From: CAYMST01 sp964393115
GTDB taxonomy: Bacteria; Bacteroidota; Bacteroidia; Cytophagales; Cyclobacteriaceae
Length of the DNA: 30,237 nucleotides
Assembly (NCBI GenBank): GCA_964393115.1
Contig: CAYMST010000020.1
Coordinates: 1 to 30,237 of the forward strand
Direction: 5' to 3'
Position numbers and translations under genes: made by a program. Shown here one piece after another: positions 8,101-16,374 of this stretch (position 1 is the first letter of the stretch; each line of letters begins with the position of its first letter). The notes below the pieces were generated by a model that made no database searches, was not told the origin of the DNA, and saw only the letters and a program-made list of their open reading frames with translations.

Positions 8101-9861
8101 GATGACTTTGGATTGCTCTGCGCACAGAACATAGGCTCTACAACATTGACAGTGACCACAAATGATGGTGCTTTTACATATGTGACCGATGTAAACGTTT
8201 TACCACAACCACAGAATTATTTGGTTTCTGCAAGCTCCGTATCTGGAAGAACGTACGAGGTGGTCAATAGCTTTACAGTAGGTAGTCGGTTTAGAACCGA
8301 TAGAAACCATGTTTTGGAAAGAGTGCCGACAGCACTCATGAATTCGGAGATGATCCTGACCCCAAATAGTGATAAGTCACTAACAACCGAAGAGGCGGTA
8401 ACTATTGAAACTACCGGAAATGGAACGCTGTATGTGGGGTATGATGTCAGAGCTAGCGCACTTCCTAACTGGTTACGTTCGTGGACAGCAACAGGGGATA
8501 TAATTGAGTCTTCTGATACCGATTTTAACATATTCTCAAAATCCTTTCAAGCTACGACCATTACTTTAGGCGGAAATCGAGCTGCAGGTAGAGTGGGTGG
8601 AGGATCCAATTATGTAATCTTCGCTCAAGGAGGTATGCCATCGTCACCAGACGAAATGGTGGAGGTTGTGTCAGTACAGTTGGATGTGCATACGCTAAAT
8701 CTAGATATGGGTCAGAGTAGTTTGCTGACTGCAGTATTGATGCCGGTTAATGCTACCAATCAGTCTGTGGTCTGGTCAAGTGATGACGAAAGTATTGCCA
8801 AGGTAGAAAATGGGTTGATAGATGCATTGGCTCCTGGGACAGTAAATATTATGGTCACCACTCAGGATGGAGGTTTCGTTGATACCTGTGAAGTTATGGT
8901 CAATGAGGTGATAATCCCAGTGTCGGGAGTGACATTAAGCCCTCAGAGTGTGTCTGTCTGTGTGGGAAGCCAAATTTCTTTGGAGCACACGGTGTTTCCA
9001 ATAAATGCCACGAATCCTGCTGTGACTTGGAGCTCTTCAAAGACATCAGTGGCTACGGTAGATCAATTAGGGCAGGTTCAGGCTATTGGTCTGGGAACTG
9101 CCCTGATTACCGTGACGTCTGACGATCTTGGTTTTACCGCACAGAGTGTTATTACGGTGACTTCATGTTCTGGAGGTACTCTTGCTTTCGATGATTTTGA
9201 AAGTGCGGACTTCAATGGAGGTTCGGGTTGGAGCAATACTTGGGAAGTAACTCAGGTACGAGGTGATCGTGTTAGAGTATTAAATGGCGGTCGTAACTCC
9301 ACGAAAGCTACCCGTATCGAACATAGTAATTCTATGACCAGGTCCGTTGATTTAGCAGGCGTGAGTAACGCCAATTTGTCCATTGATTTACGTGTTACGC
9401 AAAGGGTAGAAGCCACAGATATCGTTTATATAGAAGTCTATGACGGTTCTTGGCATCGGGTCTGGCAACGTACCGGGGCTGTGGGAGATAACCAATGGCA
9501 GTCTGTACAAATTAATTTGGCACCGTTCACCATGATCAATGGATTCATGGTGAAGATAGGTGAGCAAGCAGGTGGTTCAGACTTTATTTTTATTGATAAT
9601 GTAGAGATAACTGGAGAATTTTCTGGATTAAGACGCCAGATTGGAAGCTCGGAGCCAGATATGATTCGTGTTTACCCGACTGTTACAAGCGGTGTGGTGA
9701 AGATAGAAGGAGGTAATGTTGCTGATGTGTTGATTACCTCGCCTCTGGGCAAGCAAATGAAGTTCAGGGTAGTGGCCAATAGCGTGGATATTGGGGATTT
9801 ACCTGCTGGACTTTATCTACTTGAGGTAGACAAACAGGTTTTTAGAATAATTAAAGACTAA
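5170..9861 (+). CDS. T9SS-secreted multi-domain glycoside hydrolase-like protein (DUF5060/DUF4038 type)
   Basis: The protein has 1563 residues. Residues 1-20 are a signal peptide. Residues about 25-105 are a DUF5060-like beta-sandwich (FEKTVINDNSYGNKFRDV, WGFFDGDGNGGG). Residues about 110-445 are a TIM-barrel of the DUF4038/apiosidase-like type. Candidate catalytic acids are Glu282 (GWNYTWETKG) and Glu352 (VFMSEGNDLW), by analogy with clan GH-A. A small beta domain follows to about 510. Then come a Big_9-like Ig domain (513-600), another Ig-like domain (603-695), a beta-rich module (697-834), two Big_2 domains (840-1012), a second copy of the module (1017-1152), two more Big_2 domains (1165-1335), a jelly-roll of carbohydrate-binding or MAM type (1335-1490) and a T9SS type-A sorting domain (from about 1495, ending VDKQVFRIIKD). 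It should be exported and anchored at the surface or released to degrade an external polysaccharide. The substrate is unknown, and no SusCD pair is adjacent. Confidence 0.88.
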   Translation: MRKIILFVLFVVSSTSWVFSNVPLYKIFEKTVINDNSYGNKFRDVTLNVSYLSPSGRQVDFWGFFDGDGNGGGHKSSGNVWKMRFMPDELGQWSYSYRWTDGTPGGNGTFMCQEEGRGKGILRAYQDNPRWLAYNGTDPVFIKSYYVKPHGSITQPISWMGPNVYQRALDRGYNHLQIAGLLPIGYMDQSFTDGPSQLDKIMIVENDPYDQVLDVWERMETHFDWWLAHDMNVHFFQGFHGKKQFKVRYDIMSNAEKDFYLRYVMSRLAPYAVVAGWNYTWETKGNGKDADFAARLAQFDPWDHLRSYHDARPDENFYDNPNYTFAPTEDHGLDSHDGSLSAYKGKPVFMSEGNDLWRSCWNAREYQIQQHCWWVTTAGASFTWNDLPSCNDNVSTDMFSWSGATQTIDNLFNIMENMVTFYTMEPHDDLLSGEQDHTYCLAEPGKQYLVYEDGGGSFEITLFSGSYQATWLDANNLSNRQEFNFISGGGSRNFTTPNTDTNWILLLINESEVPSVQLISPNNGDLFSPGDNIAFEATATIDEGSIALVEFYANDNKLGEDITSPYEWIWTDVEEGNYEITAVATANSGVRSSSSVTSIAVVAPPVFSSVQVSPSGTTMAPGATLSLNAMAMDQYGNALAVQPEFSWSLIGEGVLNGNSYTAPLFEGGTYTISAEASVDDLSHTGTSEITVSLSSDLFATVNATTGLVYEIERTPVEGTLYYTDRPYMITSLPAVLTNSELIRTPNEDKANVSGNLVSFDIISDATIYVGYDSRYAALPDWMADWETVGEVVETSDKDSDFVLFKKDYNAGMVSVGGNLSGGAVGAATNYILFGSRKIFVDSVKVSGLSLNVTTLSIDAGSSEQLEAQITPFNATNQAVTWLSSNPEVATVDAQGFVFGMAAGMSTISAVTQDGGYVAECQVTVHQVNIPVTGVTIESDEINIFETQCIPVVATVLPSNASNQSVSWASADETVATVDDFGLLCAQNIGSTTLTVTTNDGAFTYVTDVNVLPQPQNYLVSASSVSGRTYEVVNSFTVGSRFRTDRNHVLERVPTALMNSEMILTPNSDKSLTTEEAVTIETTGNGTLYVGYDVRASALPNWLRSWTATGDIIESSDTDFNIFSKSFQATTITLGGNRAAGRVGGGSNYVIFAQGGMPSSPDEMVEVVSVQLDVHTLNLDMGQSSLLTAVLMPVNATNQSVVWSSDDESIAKVENGLIDALAPGTVNIMVTTQDGGFVDTCEVMVNEVIIPVSGVTLSPQSVSVCVGSQISLEHTVFPINATNPAVTWSSSKTSVATVDQLGQVQAIGLGTALITVTSDDLGFTAQSVITVTSCSGGTLAFDDFESADFNGGSGWSNTWEVTQVRGDRVRVLNGGRNSTKATRIEHSNSMTRSVDLAGVSNANLSIDLRVTQRVEATDIVYIEVYDGSWHRVWQRTGAVGDNQWQSVQINLAPFTMINGFMVKIGEQAGGSDFIFIDNVEITGEFSGLRRQIGSSEPDMIRVYPTVTSGVVKIEGGNVADVLITSPLGKQMKFRVVANSVDIGDLPAGLYLLEVDKQVFRIIKD
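7258..7671 (+). repeat. Beta-rich module, copy 1 (in-gene duplication)
   Basis: Residues 697-834 of the glycoside hydrolase-like protein form a module found again later in the same protein. Conserved landmarks are GLVYEIERTPVEGTLYYTDR, ITSLPAVLTNSELIRTPNED, YVGYDSRYAALPDWM and a closing GGNLSGGAVGAATNYILFG. The YDxR...LPxW and TDR...P...L.NSE patterns occur in many secreted carbohydrate-active enzymes. They suggest a carbohydrate-binding beta-sandwich, which is inference from context. Confidence 0.7.
8218..8625 (+). repeat. Beta-rich module, copy 2 (in-gene duplication)
   Basis: Residues 1017-1152 repeat the module at 697-834. Landmarks are in the same order: GRTYEVVNSFTVGSRFRTDR, LERVPTALMNSEMILTPNSD, LYVGYDVRASALPNWLRSW and GGNRAAGRVGGGSNYVIFA. 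The copies are clearly homologous but diverged at protein and DNA level, so the duplication is not recent. Each copy is followed by two Big_2 Ig domains, so the duplicated unit may be module plus two Ig domains. Confidence 0.72.
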
Positions 9862-9886
9862 TACCATTTAATACCACAAATGGTAT
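9861..9886 (+). terminator. Hairpin at end of the glycoside hydrolase-like gene
   Basis: A 9-bp perfect stem, ataccattt (9861-9869) with aaatggtat (9878-9886), and an 8-base loop begin at the last base of the stop codon. An A-run rather than a U-run follows on the plus strand, so termination here is weakly supported. Confidence 0.4.
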
Positions 9887-10030
9887 AAAAAGTACTCGGT
9901 TCTCTTTGATCATGTGTTCAGGGGAACTGAGTTTTTTTGTTTTCTGGATTTCGTGTTTACCCTCCTGTGATTTGTGTTATTTGTTGTTTGTTGAATTGCT
10001 CATCTTTGATGTATCAGAAATCGTTTCACT

Positions 10031-10939
10031 ATGTCATATGATATTTTTCGAATCAAATCTATCTCGCAGTTGCACGATGCCTTGGGTTTTGAAAAGCCGA
10101 AACATCCATTGGTTAGTCTTGTCGATGTCTCTCAATTGATCATTACAGCAGAAATGGTGAATGTGAAAACATCTATTGATATGTATTATATCGGGATGAA
10201 AAGTGGTGACTGTGGTCTTCAATATGGCCGTCACCATTATGATTTCACCGAGGGAGTACTTGCATTTCATGCACCCAATCAAGTTTTTTCCGTGACATCC
10301 GAGCAAGAATTTGATAAGGAAAGTGGTTGGATGTTATTTTTTCATCCTGATCTTATTCGGTCCACACCGTTAGGTGAAAATATTGACGAATATTCATTTT
10401 TCAACTATGAGGTATATGAAGCGCTTCATCTTTCCGAAAAAGAAAAAAGCACCTTAAATGAATGCGTTGTTCGAATAAGGGAAGAGTATAACGAACGAAT
10501 TGATAGCCATAGTCAGCGTGTGATTGTGTCTTCGCTGGAGCTGTTACTAAACTATTGTTCACGGTTTTACGAACGCCAATTCAATACCAGGACTGCACGG
10601 AATAAAGACATCGTAACTCAGGTGGAAAGGGTTTTGAAAGACTACTATAAGGCTGGTCAATTACCAGAATATGGCGCACCGTCAATTCATTATCTAGCCG
10701 ACAAGGTAAATCTCTCTCATAATTATTTGAGTGACCTTTTGAAAAAAGAGACAGGCCGAAGTGCTAAAGACCATATTAACGACTTTTTGGTAGACAAAGC
10801 TAAAAATCTTTTGCTGAGTACAGAAGATTCTATTTCAGAGATATCATACTCGCTTGGGTTTAATTACCCACACTATTTCAGTCGTTTATTCAAAACAAAA
10901 ACGGGTTTTACCCCTCAGAAGTACAGAGAATTAAATTAA
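10031..10939 (+). CDS. AraC-family transcriptional regulator
   Basis: The protein has 302 residues. The N-terminal ~180 residues form a cupin-like sensing domain (YGRHHYDFTEGVLAFHAPNQ). The C-terminal double helix-turn-helix covers about 205-300 (IHYLADKVNLSHNYLSDLLK; ISEISYSLGFNYPHYFSRLF; TGFTPQKYREL). A longer overlapping frame starting at 9906 is a different reading frame and looks non-coding. The stop is 13 bp before the reductase start, so the two form an operon. Regulator-reductase pairs of this kind usually work as a sensor with its detoxifying enzyme. A weak promoter-like CATCTTTG with a TTG 17 bp upstream lies just before the gene. Confidence 0.92.
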   Translation: MSYDIFRIKSISQLHDALGFEKPKHPLVSLVDVSQLIITAEMVNVKTSIDMYYIGMKSGDCGLQYGRHHYDFTEGVLAFHAPNQVFSVTSEQEFDKESGWMLFFHPDLIRSTPLGENIDEYSFFNYEVYEALHLSEKEKSTLNECVVRIREEYNERIDSHSQRVIVSSLELLLNYCSRFYERQFNTRTARNKDIVTQVERVLKDYYKAGQLPEYGAPSIHYLADKVNLSHNYLSDLLKKETGRSAKDHINDFLVDKAKNLLLSTEDSISEISYSLGFNYPHYFSRLFKTKTGFTPQKYRELN

Positions 10940-10952
10940 AAACATTAGAGTT

Positions 10953-12020
10953 ATGACATTAATAGACAAGACAAAACCAGTACTGGTAACTGGTGCTAAT
11001 GGTTTCGTAGCAAGCTGGTTGGTCAAAAGATTACTAGAAGATGGGATCACGGTGCACGCTGCAGTGCGGAACCCGGACAACCATAATAAAATTAGTCATC
11101 TAAAAGATGTTGCGGAGAAGGCTTCAGGCACACTTAAGTTTTTTGCTGGTGACCTGATGACACCGGGTTCTTACCAAGAAGCGATGAAGGGTTGCGAGCT
11201 CGTGTATCATACGGCTTCACCTTTTACCACAGATGTCAAGGATCCCCAAAAAGAACTTATCGACCCCGCTGTAAATGGTACAGCAAACGTTCTGGAAACT
11301 GCTAATCAAGTGGCTTCCGTCAAGCGAGTAGTGGTCACGAGTAGCTGTGCAGCTATTTATACTGATGCAGTTGACACGGTAAATGCACCTAACGGAGAGC
11401 TTACGGAAGAAATATGGAATTCTACTGCATCGCTAGAGTATCAACCGTACTCATACTCTAAGACGCTTGCCGAGAAAAAAGCCTGGGAACTGAATGAGGC
11501 TCAGTCTCAGTGGGATTTGATCACGATTAACCCATCATTTGTTATGGGGCCTGCGCTAAATCCGCATAATACTACGTCAGAAAGTGTAAGTGTTTTGAAG
11601 ATGCTTGGTGGTGGTGACATGAAAATGGGAGCACCAAAAATGGGGGTAGGAGTTGTTGACGTTCGGGATGTTGCGGAAGCACATTATCAAGCAGGGTTTG
11701 TACCAGAAGCGAATGGCCGTTATATTACTTCTGCGCATAATTCTGATTTCTTGGAGATGGGAACTGTGCTGCTAGAGAAATATGGTGATCGGTTTCCTCT
11801 ACCTAAAAAGGCATTACCCAAATGGTTGGTCATGATGGTTGGACCGATGACGAACAAGCTGTTTACAAGACCATTTATAAAGAAAAATGTGAATATTCCT
11901 TGGAGAGCAAATAATACAAAAATCAAAAAGGAATTGAGTATTTCCTTTAAGCCGCTTCAGGAAACCATGGAGGATTCATTTCAGGTACTCATTGATGAAG
12001 GAATACTCAAGGGAAAATAA
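10953..12020 (+). CDS. NAD(P)-dependent extended SDR, aldehyde/dihydroflavonol reductase-like
   Basis: The protein has 355 residues. The Rossmann motif TGANGFVA is at residues 13-20, the active-site segment TSS at 129-131, and the catalytic Tyr166-x3-Lys170 lies in YSYSKTLAEKKAW. These and the overall length place it among extended short-chain dehydrogenases close to cinnamoyl-CoA and dihydroflavonol reductases. Bacterial members usually reduce reactive aldehydes or ketones with NADPH. The C-terminal part (about 270-355) is basic and variable. The gene directly follows the AraC regulator and is probably its main target. The physiological substrate cannot be read from sequence. Confidence 0.88.
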   Translation: MTLIDKTKPVLVTGANGFVASWLVKRLLEDGITVHAAVRNPDNHNKISHLKDVAEKASGTLKFFAGDLMTPGSYQEAMKGCELVYHTASPFTTDVKDPQKELIDPAVNGTANVLETANQVASVKRVVVTSSCAAIYTDAVDTVNAPNGELTEEIWNSTASLEYQPYSYSKTLAEKKAWELNEAQSQWDLITINPSFVMGPALNPHNTTSESVSVLKMLGGGDMKMGAPKMGVGVVDVRDVAEAHYQAGFVPEANGRYITSAHNSDFLEMGTVLLEKYGDRFPLPKKALPKWLVMMVGPMTNKLFTRPFIKKNVNIPWRANNTKIKKELSISFKPLQETMEDSFQVLIDEGILKGK

Positions 12021-12125
12021 GCTATATTTTCACCCCTGACGGGTATATCTTAGTCAACGCTCGTTGGTATATTGATATGTCATCGTTAATCGAGAAATTC
12101 GTAATGCTTTAAAATTTAATGGTAA

Positions 12126-12617
12126 ATGGAACTAAATGATCACGTTATCGCCTGGGTGAAGGGTGAAGTTTTACAAGGGAAAATAATGCTGGTTTTCGCT
12201 AGTGCATTACTGATTATGCTCGTCTTTATACTCAAAGGCGACCATGATTTCTTGAGAGGAATGGCTATTCCACTTGGACTCATAGTCTTACTCATAGGGG
12301 GATATGGAGCTTTTCAGGTAATCGCTCGTCCTGGCCATGCTTCTATGGTGAGCAAGTTAATGAATGAAGATCCTCAACTAGCCATTCAAAAAGAGTATGA
12401 AAAGGCCATGAAAGATGACAAAGCTTATTCAACCCTTAAACCGATCTGGGCCGTATTAATAGCCTTATCGGTTGGTTTGTACCTATATTTTTCGGCTTAC
12501 TACTTTAAAGGACTTTCAATTGGATTGATGGGTTTATTTATGAGCGTACTTATTCTAGATAGTGTGTTGCAATACCGGCTGGATGTTTATCTAAAAGCGC
12601 TGAAAAGTATGATTTGA
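12126..12617 (+). CDS. Hypothetical four-helix inner-membrane protein
   Basis: The protein has 163 residues and I do not recognise its family. Two hydrophobic helices are near the N-terminus (GKIMLVFASALLIMLVFIL; MAIPLGLIVLLIGGYGAFQV). A charged soluble segment of about 35 residues follows (QLAIQKEYEKAMKDDKAYST), then two more helices (IWAVLIALSVGLYLYFSAYY; GLMGLFMSVLILDSVLQY). It begins 105 bp after the reductase, so it may be in the same transcript or have its own promoter. The coding start is the first ATG in frame. The composition is that of a genuine membrane protein, but nothing indicates a reaction. Confidence 0.72.
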   Translation: MELNDHVIAWVKGEVLQGKIMLVFASALLIMLVFILKGDHDFLRGMAIPLGLIVLLIGGYGAFQVIARPGHASMVSKLMNEDPQLAIQKEYEKAMKDDKAYSTLKPIWAVLIALSVGLYLYFSAYYFKGLSIGLMGLFMSVLILDSVLQYRLDVYLKALKSMI

Positions 12618-12792
12618 TGTAAATAACTTGATGTTTAAAGGGTTATTTACTGAAAATAAAGGAAGGCATCTATAGTATTGTCAATAAGAGAAGTCGAATA
12701 AGGATCAGTCTTGACCCTAGTTATCGATAAAACAAGATTTTCGATTCATTAAATGAACAACATTTCATTTCTTGCTTCAACTATGAAATAAA

Positions 12793-12818
12793 AAGTCCCT
12801 GTCATATGACAGGGACTT
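12793..12818 (-). terminator. Rho-independent terminator of the large lipoprotein gene
   Basis: A 26-bp perfect palindrome, with arms aagtccctgtcat and atgacagggactt, is followed on the minus strand by a T-run (five Ts counting from the stem end, then ATTT). It starts 34 bp past the stop of the minus-strand gene at 12852. Confidence 0.9.
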
Positions 12819-12851
12819 GGGAAATAAATATGCTTAGATGAAATGATTAGT

Positions 12852-14588
12852 TTACTTCCAAGAATATCTTGGCTCAACAAGTGAAGTTTCATTTCCGTAA
12901 AGGTCAACGGCTGATATTTTCAACCTGTAAGTCGAACGAAATTTCGCCTTTAACTCACGAGAATATTGGTTTGATTTTACAGTTCTGTACCACTTAAATC
13001 CAGTTCCAATTCCTTCATACTCTGTATAAATTTTATACTCCACAGCTGAGGGAACAGCATCCCAAGTGACGGTCAGTTCTTCATCTCCATCGTGATATGC
13101 ATAGGCATTGATTGGAGGGTATAGGAACTCAGTAGTTCTTACTGTTTCCATTGAAAGCTGTACAGTACCTGTATTCATGGTGTAGGTCGCAGCCGAAGAC
13201 CCCGAGAATGAAGTAAGAATAGGACTTCTCCAGTTCAGTATTGCTTGACCAAGGTCATTTGAAGTGGTGGTGTAAGTTACCTTGGTACTATTAGTTTTAG
13301 TCGTAGTTGATGATCCTCCGAACTCAGCACCTAATTTGATGATTTTCTTTATTGTACCTTCACCAGTAAGTTTGAAATTAGTTCCCTTAACAGTTGTTAA
13401 TGAATAGTTTTTTTCGATGGTTGTAGAAGGGTCATATTCAAAAGCTGTGAATAACCACTTATTACCATACTCATTCATTCTCCATCCTTCAAATTCTATA
13501 GGATCATCGAACACAAGCTCTTTTACTTCTCTTGATCTTATGACGGTCCAACATCTTCTAAAGATCCACCAACCACTACATTCCGTTCCGTAAGTAATAT
13601 TTTGAAGGTCGTTTGCCGCAACAGAAACTACTTTCTTAAGCTGACTTATCGAGTTGTCGCCTCCAATAAAGATGGCGGTAAAATGTAATTCCAGATTTCC
13701 TTCAGTCCAGTTATTGGAAGCCACGGCTAATCCAGCTGTGGAATTGAATTTAATTGCTGTAATCGCTTCTACAAACCTATTGTCAAAAGACCCTTCTCCG
13801 CTAGGATTGTCAATTTTGTAATAAATATAATCTCTGTGCGTACATCCCGAGCAGCCCAACGTCTTTTGATAGGCGTCTCTTATTACAGGGTCTATCAATC
13901 CATTAGTAATTGTTCTAGCATTCTCTGGGGTCGAACTCTCTTCTTTCTTTGCGAATGCTGGGCTAATCAATTCATATTCAAATTCGTTTGATTGTATTCG
14001 CGCATCAGAAGAAGGACTTCCATTTGAAAGTTTAAACCGTTCATTTTCCTTAAGCACAATTGTAGGAAATGCTGGAGCATATTTTGCCGGTATTATTTCG
14101 GAGTTGCCAATACCGTCAAAAAACTTGTTTTCATTCCCATTGTCTATCGCAACAAGAGGAACTTCGTCGTTTACAACATCCCAAGAACTTGCAGAAAACT
14201 GGGGTAGCTCAGGGATAAACAGTGTTAACAACGGCAATGAATGCAGTGTGGTCTTAACCTCCTTGCTATTTTCCATTCCTTCAAAAATAGCTTCTTCAAC
14301 GGTTCGCTTTTCGTCGATCATTTCATTCTTTACTACGTGATAAAGGATGTCATAATCACCATCAATTTGCTCTAAAGCTTTGTCTTTCAGGAATGCTCTA
14401 AAATTTTGATCTTCGGCTGCTTTTGCCAAGTGCAGAGCGAAGAGATCTAGACTTTTGGAATTTGTCAACCCATCGTGTCCATCTGATTGACTAGGTACTA
14501 CTGGATCTTGAAAATTGTTTTCTTGGTCGCAAGAAAAAACAAATAATAACAGTAACAAGATAAGCGAATTTTTTAATGTGTTTTTCAT
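12852..14588 (-). CDS. Large secreted lipoprotein with C-terminal fibronectin type III-like domain
   Basis: The protein has 578 residues. A lipoprotein signal peptide ends in the lipobox VFSC with Cys20, and acidic/Asn residues follow, so it is probably outer-membrane bound. Residues about 45-100 form a helical segment (LHLAKAAEDQNFRAFLKDKA) of a type seen at the N-terminus of other Bacteroidota lipoproteins. The middle part is beta-rich, with a CxxC (LGCSGCTHRDYIYY) and a second Cys pair (CSGWWIFRRC). The last ~90 residues resemble a fibronectin type III fold (LTVTWDAVPSAVEYKIY). I do not recognise the central domain and assign no function. A TAnnTTTG promoter element precedes it and a strong terminator follows, so it is a single-gene transcript. 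Confidence 0.8.
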   Translation of the reverse strand: MKNTLKNSLILLLLLFVFSCDQENNFQDPVVPSQSDGHDGLTNSKSLDLFALHLAKAAEDQNFRAFLKDKALEQIDGDYDILYHVVKNEMIDEKRTVEEAIFEGMENSKEVKTTLHSLPLLTLFIPELPQFSASSWDVVNDEVPLVAIDNGNENKFFDGIGNSEIIPAKYAPAFPTIVLKENERFKLSNGSPSSDARIQSNEFEYELISPAFAKKEESSTPENARTITNGLIDPVIRDAYQKTLGCSGCTHRDYIYYKIDNPSGEGSFDNRFVEAITAIKFNSTAGLAVASNNWTEGNLELHFTAIFIGGDNSISQLKKVVSVAANDLQNITYGTECSGWWIFRRCWTVIRSREVKELVFDDPIEFEGWRMNEYGNKWLFTAFEYDPSTTIEKNYSLTTVKGTNFKLTGEGTIKKIIKLGAEFGGSSTTTKTNSTKVTYTTTSNDLGQAILNWRSPILTSFSGSSAATYTMNTGTVQLSMETVRTTEFLYPPINAYAYHDGDEELTVTWDAVPSAVEYKIYTEYEGIGTGFKWYRTVKSNQYSRELKAKFRSTYRLKISAVDLYGNETSLVEPRYSWK

Positions 14589-14619
14589 TCTTAGTAAATC
14601 ATTTATAAAGTTTGTGTGG

Positions 14620-14627
14620 CAAAAATA
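14620..14627 (-). promoter_or_regulatory. Promoter -7 element of the large lipoprotein gene
   Basis: On the minus strand this reads TATTTTTG, an exact match to the Bacteroidota -7 consensus TAnnTTTG, about 30 bp upstream of the start codon. No clear TTG is present at the -33 distance, so only the -7 box is called. Confidence 0.5.
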
Positions 14628-15156
14628 TGTCTAGGAATTGTTTCGGTTTAGCTGTTCTTGTTTCTAATATGTTAAATCTTGTAAAGCTCACATAATCATT
14701 TAGAAATGACTGTTAGAGATGTTTTTTTAGTCTTTTTAAAATTATATGATAATATTTGGTTAATCATTTGTTGTTGAAATATTAATATAACCGCGTAGTT
14801 TTGTGCTATACTTAACTGCTGATTTTCTAGTTAATTCCGATTAACGGTTGTTACAAAATGATGTAATTTGGATTTAGAATATACACGAAACGTTACATTC
14901 TTAAATAGGATTTACTACATACTTAGAAATGGATCATTTTGAGGGAGAAAAGCTGGTTGCCGAGCTTTCGAATATTAATTTGAGCGTGAAGAAGTAGGCT
15001 TTGGATACTTTGTAAATAAATTTGGGCTAGAATTATTATTCTAATAAATTAGACATGGTATTGGTCATATATTTAATAGCAAACCAACTTTTGATTTAAA
15101 TCATTACCTTTTTCCTAAAACAACCATCAAAAAATAGTCATACTCAATCAAAGTTT
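14628..15156. other. A+T-rich intergenic region between divergent genes
   Basis: About 530 bp separate two divergently transcribed genes. I see no RNA gene, repeat or clear hairpin. The only coding-like piece is a 22-codon plus-strand frame at 14929-14997 (MDHFEGEKLVAELSNINLS...). It has no visible signal or motif and may be chance or a remnant. The promoter of the FAD monooxygenase must lie at the right end, but no good TAnnTTTG match is visible there. Confidence 0.4.
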
Positions 15157-16374
15157 ATGAAAATAGCCATTCTAGGTTGCGGCTATGCAGGATTATCGGC
15201 GGCACTTGCCTTTAAAAACCACGAGGTTGTCTTATTTGAACAGTCTTCAAAACTGTTGCCAGTGGGGGCTGGAATTTTACTACAACCTCTGGGTCTACAG
15301 GTGCTGAAGGCCTATGGACTGGAAGAAAAAGCCCTATCAATCGGTGACCAAATCTTAGGATTATTTGGCGTGAATGACAAAGATAAGCCCATACTGGATC
15401 TTCGATATAAAAAGTATGCCCCCAACTTATTCGGTACTGGCATCCATCGCGGACATTTGTTTCTTACCATGGCTGATGCCTTGACTGAGCAAGTAAGTAT
15501 TCGGCTTGGTGAAAGAGTTGAAAAGGTCTTCTTTCAAGGGGATAAGTGTCGCTTCATCAGTAACGAGGTATTGTATGAAGATTTTGATCTGGTAGTCATC
15601 AGCAACGGTGCCAAGTCAACATTCAGAAGTGTATTGCCTGGGTTTAAGTATCAAAGAGAATATCCTTGGGGAGCATTTTGGGGGATATTTAAGAATTATG
15701 AATTTGATAAAACAACTCTATATCAGCGCTATAGGGGCACAAAGGAGCTCCTTGGATTATTGCCTTGTGGAATAAATCCGAGCACCAAAGAAGATCTTAT
15801 TAATTTGTTTTGGAGTGCTCGCAAAGACGATTTAAGGGAAATAATGGATGATGGTATTGACGTTTTTAAGGAGAAGTTAATAAGTTTCGAACCACTATCT
15901 GAGCGCGTGATACAACAAATTCACAGCTTTGATGATCTGGTGTATACCACTTATCAGGATGTTTTTTGTAAACATTGGCATTTTGGAAATGCAGTATTTA
16001 TTGGAGATACTATACATGGAATGAGTCCACAACTTGGAATAGGTCTTAATATGGCTTTGTATGATGGGTATCTGCTAGGTGAAGTTGTAAATCAACCCCG
16101 GTTTAATTTACAGCATCTTGGGTATCTTAAGAAGTATAGATCTAACCAAAATTTATATTATCACCTCACCTGCCAGCTATTAACAAGATTCTTTCAATCT
16201 GACTTTTCGCTATTGGGGAATTTTAGGGACTTGATATTTCCTGTATTCCCAAAAATACCTTGGTTAGACAGGCTTATGATTGATTCCTTGTGTGGATATA
16301 AGACAGGGCTGGTGCACTCAAGTACTCCTGAACAACAAATGGCTAACTTTATAAGCTGGTTGGCTGATAGATGA
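15157..16374 (+). CDS. FAD-dependent monooxygenase (p-hydroxybenzoate hydroxylase fold)
   Basis: The protein has 405 residues. The dinucleotide-binding motif GCGYAG is at residues 7-12. The GD motif binding FAD ribityl is at 283-284 (FIGDTIHGMSPQLGIGLNMA). The DG motif is present in altered form as NGAKST (150-155), with Asn replacing the usual Asp. This is the group A flavin monooxygenase layout, including ubiquinone-biosynthesis and aromatic or salicylate hydroxylases and the flavin halogenase relatives. It has no membrane anchor and is of normal length. Neighbouring genes give no substrate. It could act in secondary metabolism or xenobiotic oxidation, but this is a guess. The family call is secure. 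Confidence 0.88.
   Translation: MKIAILGCGYAGLSAALAFKNHEVVLFEQSSKLLPVGAGILLQPLGLQVLKAYGLEEKALSIGDQILGLFGVNDKDKPILDLRYKKYAPNLFGTGIHRGHLFLTMADALTEQVSIRLGERVEKVFFQGDKCRFISNEVLYEDFDLVVISNGAKSTFRSVLPGFKYQREYPWGAFWGIFKNYEFDKTTLYQRYRGTKELLGLLPCGINPSTKEDLINLFWSARKDDLREIMDDGIDVFKEKLISFEPLSERVIQQIHSFDDLVYTTYQDVFCKHWHFGNAVFIGDTIHGMSPQLGIGLNMALYDGYLLGEVVNQPRFNLQHLGYLKKYRSNQNLYYHLTCQLLTRFFQSDFSLLGNFRDLIFPVFPKIPWLDRLMIDSLCGYKTGLVHSSTPEQQMANFISWLADR

Noticed and set aside
9906..10139. ORF of 77 codons overlapping the second AraC gene
   Set aside because: It overlaps the AraC gene in a different frame and encodes an unstructured Cys/Phe-rich sequence; the AraC frame is clearly the coding one.
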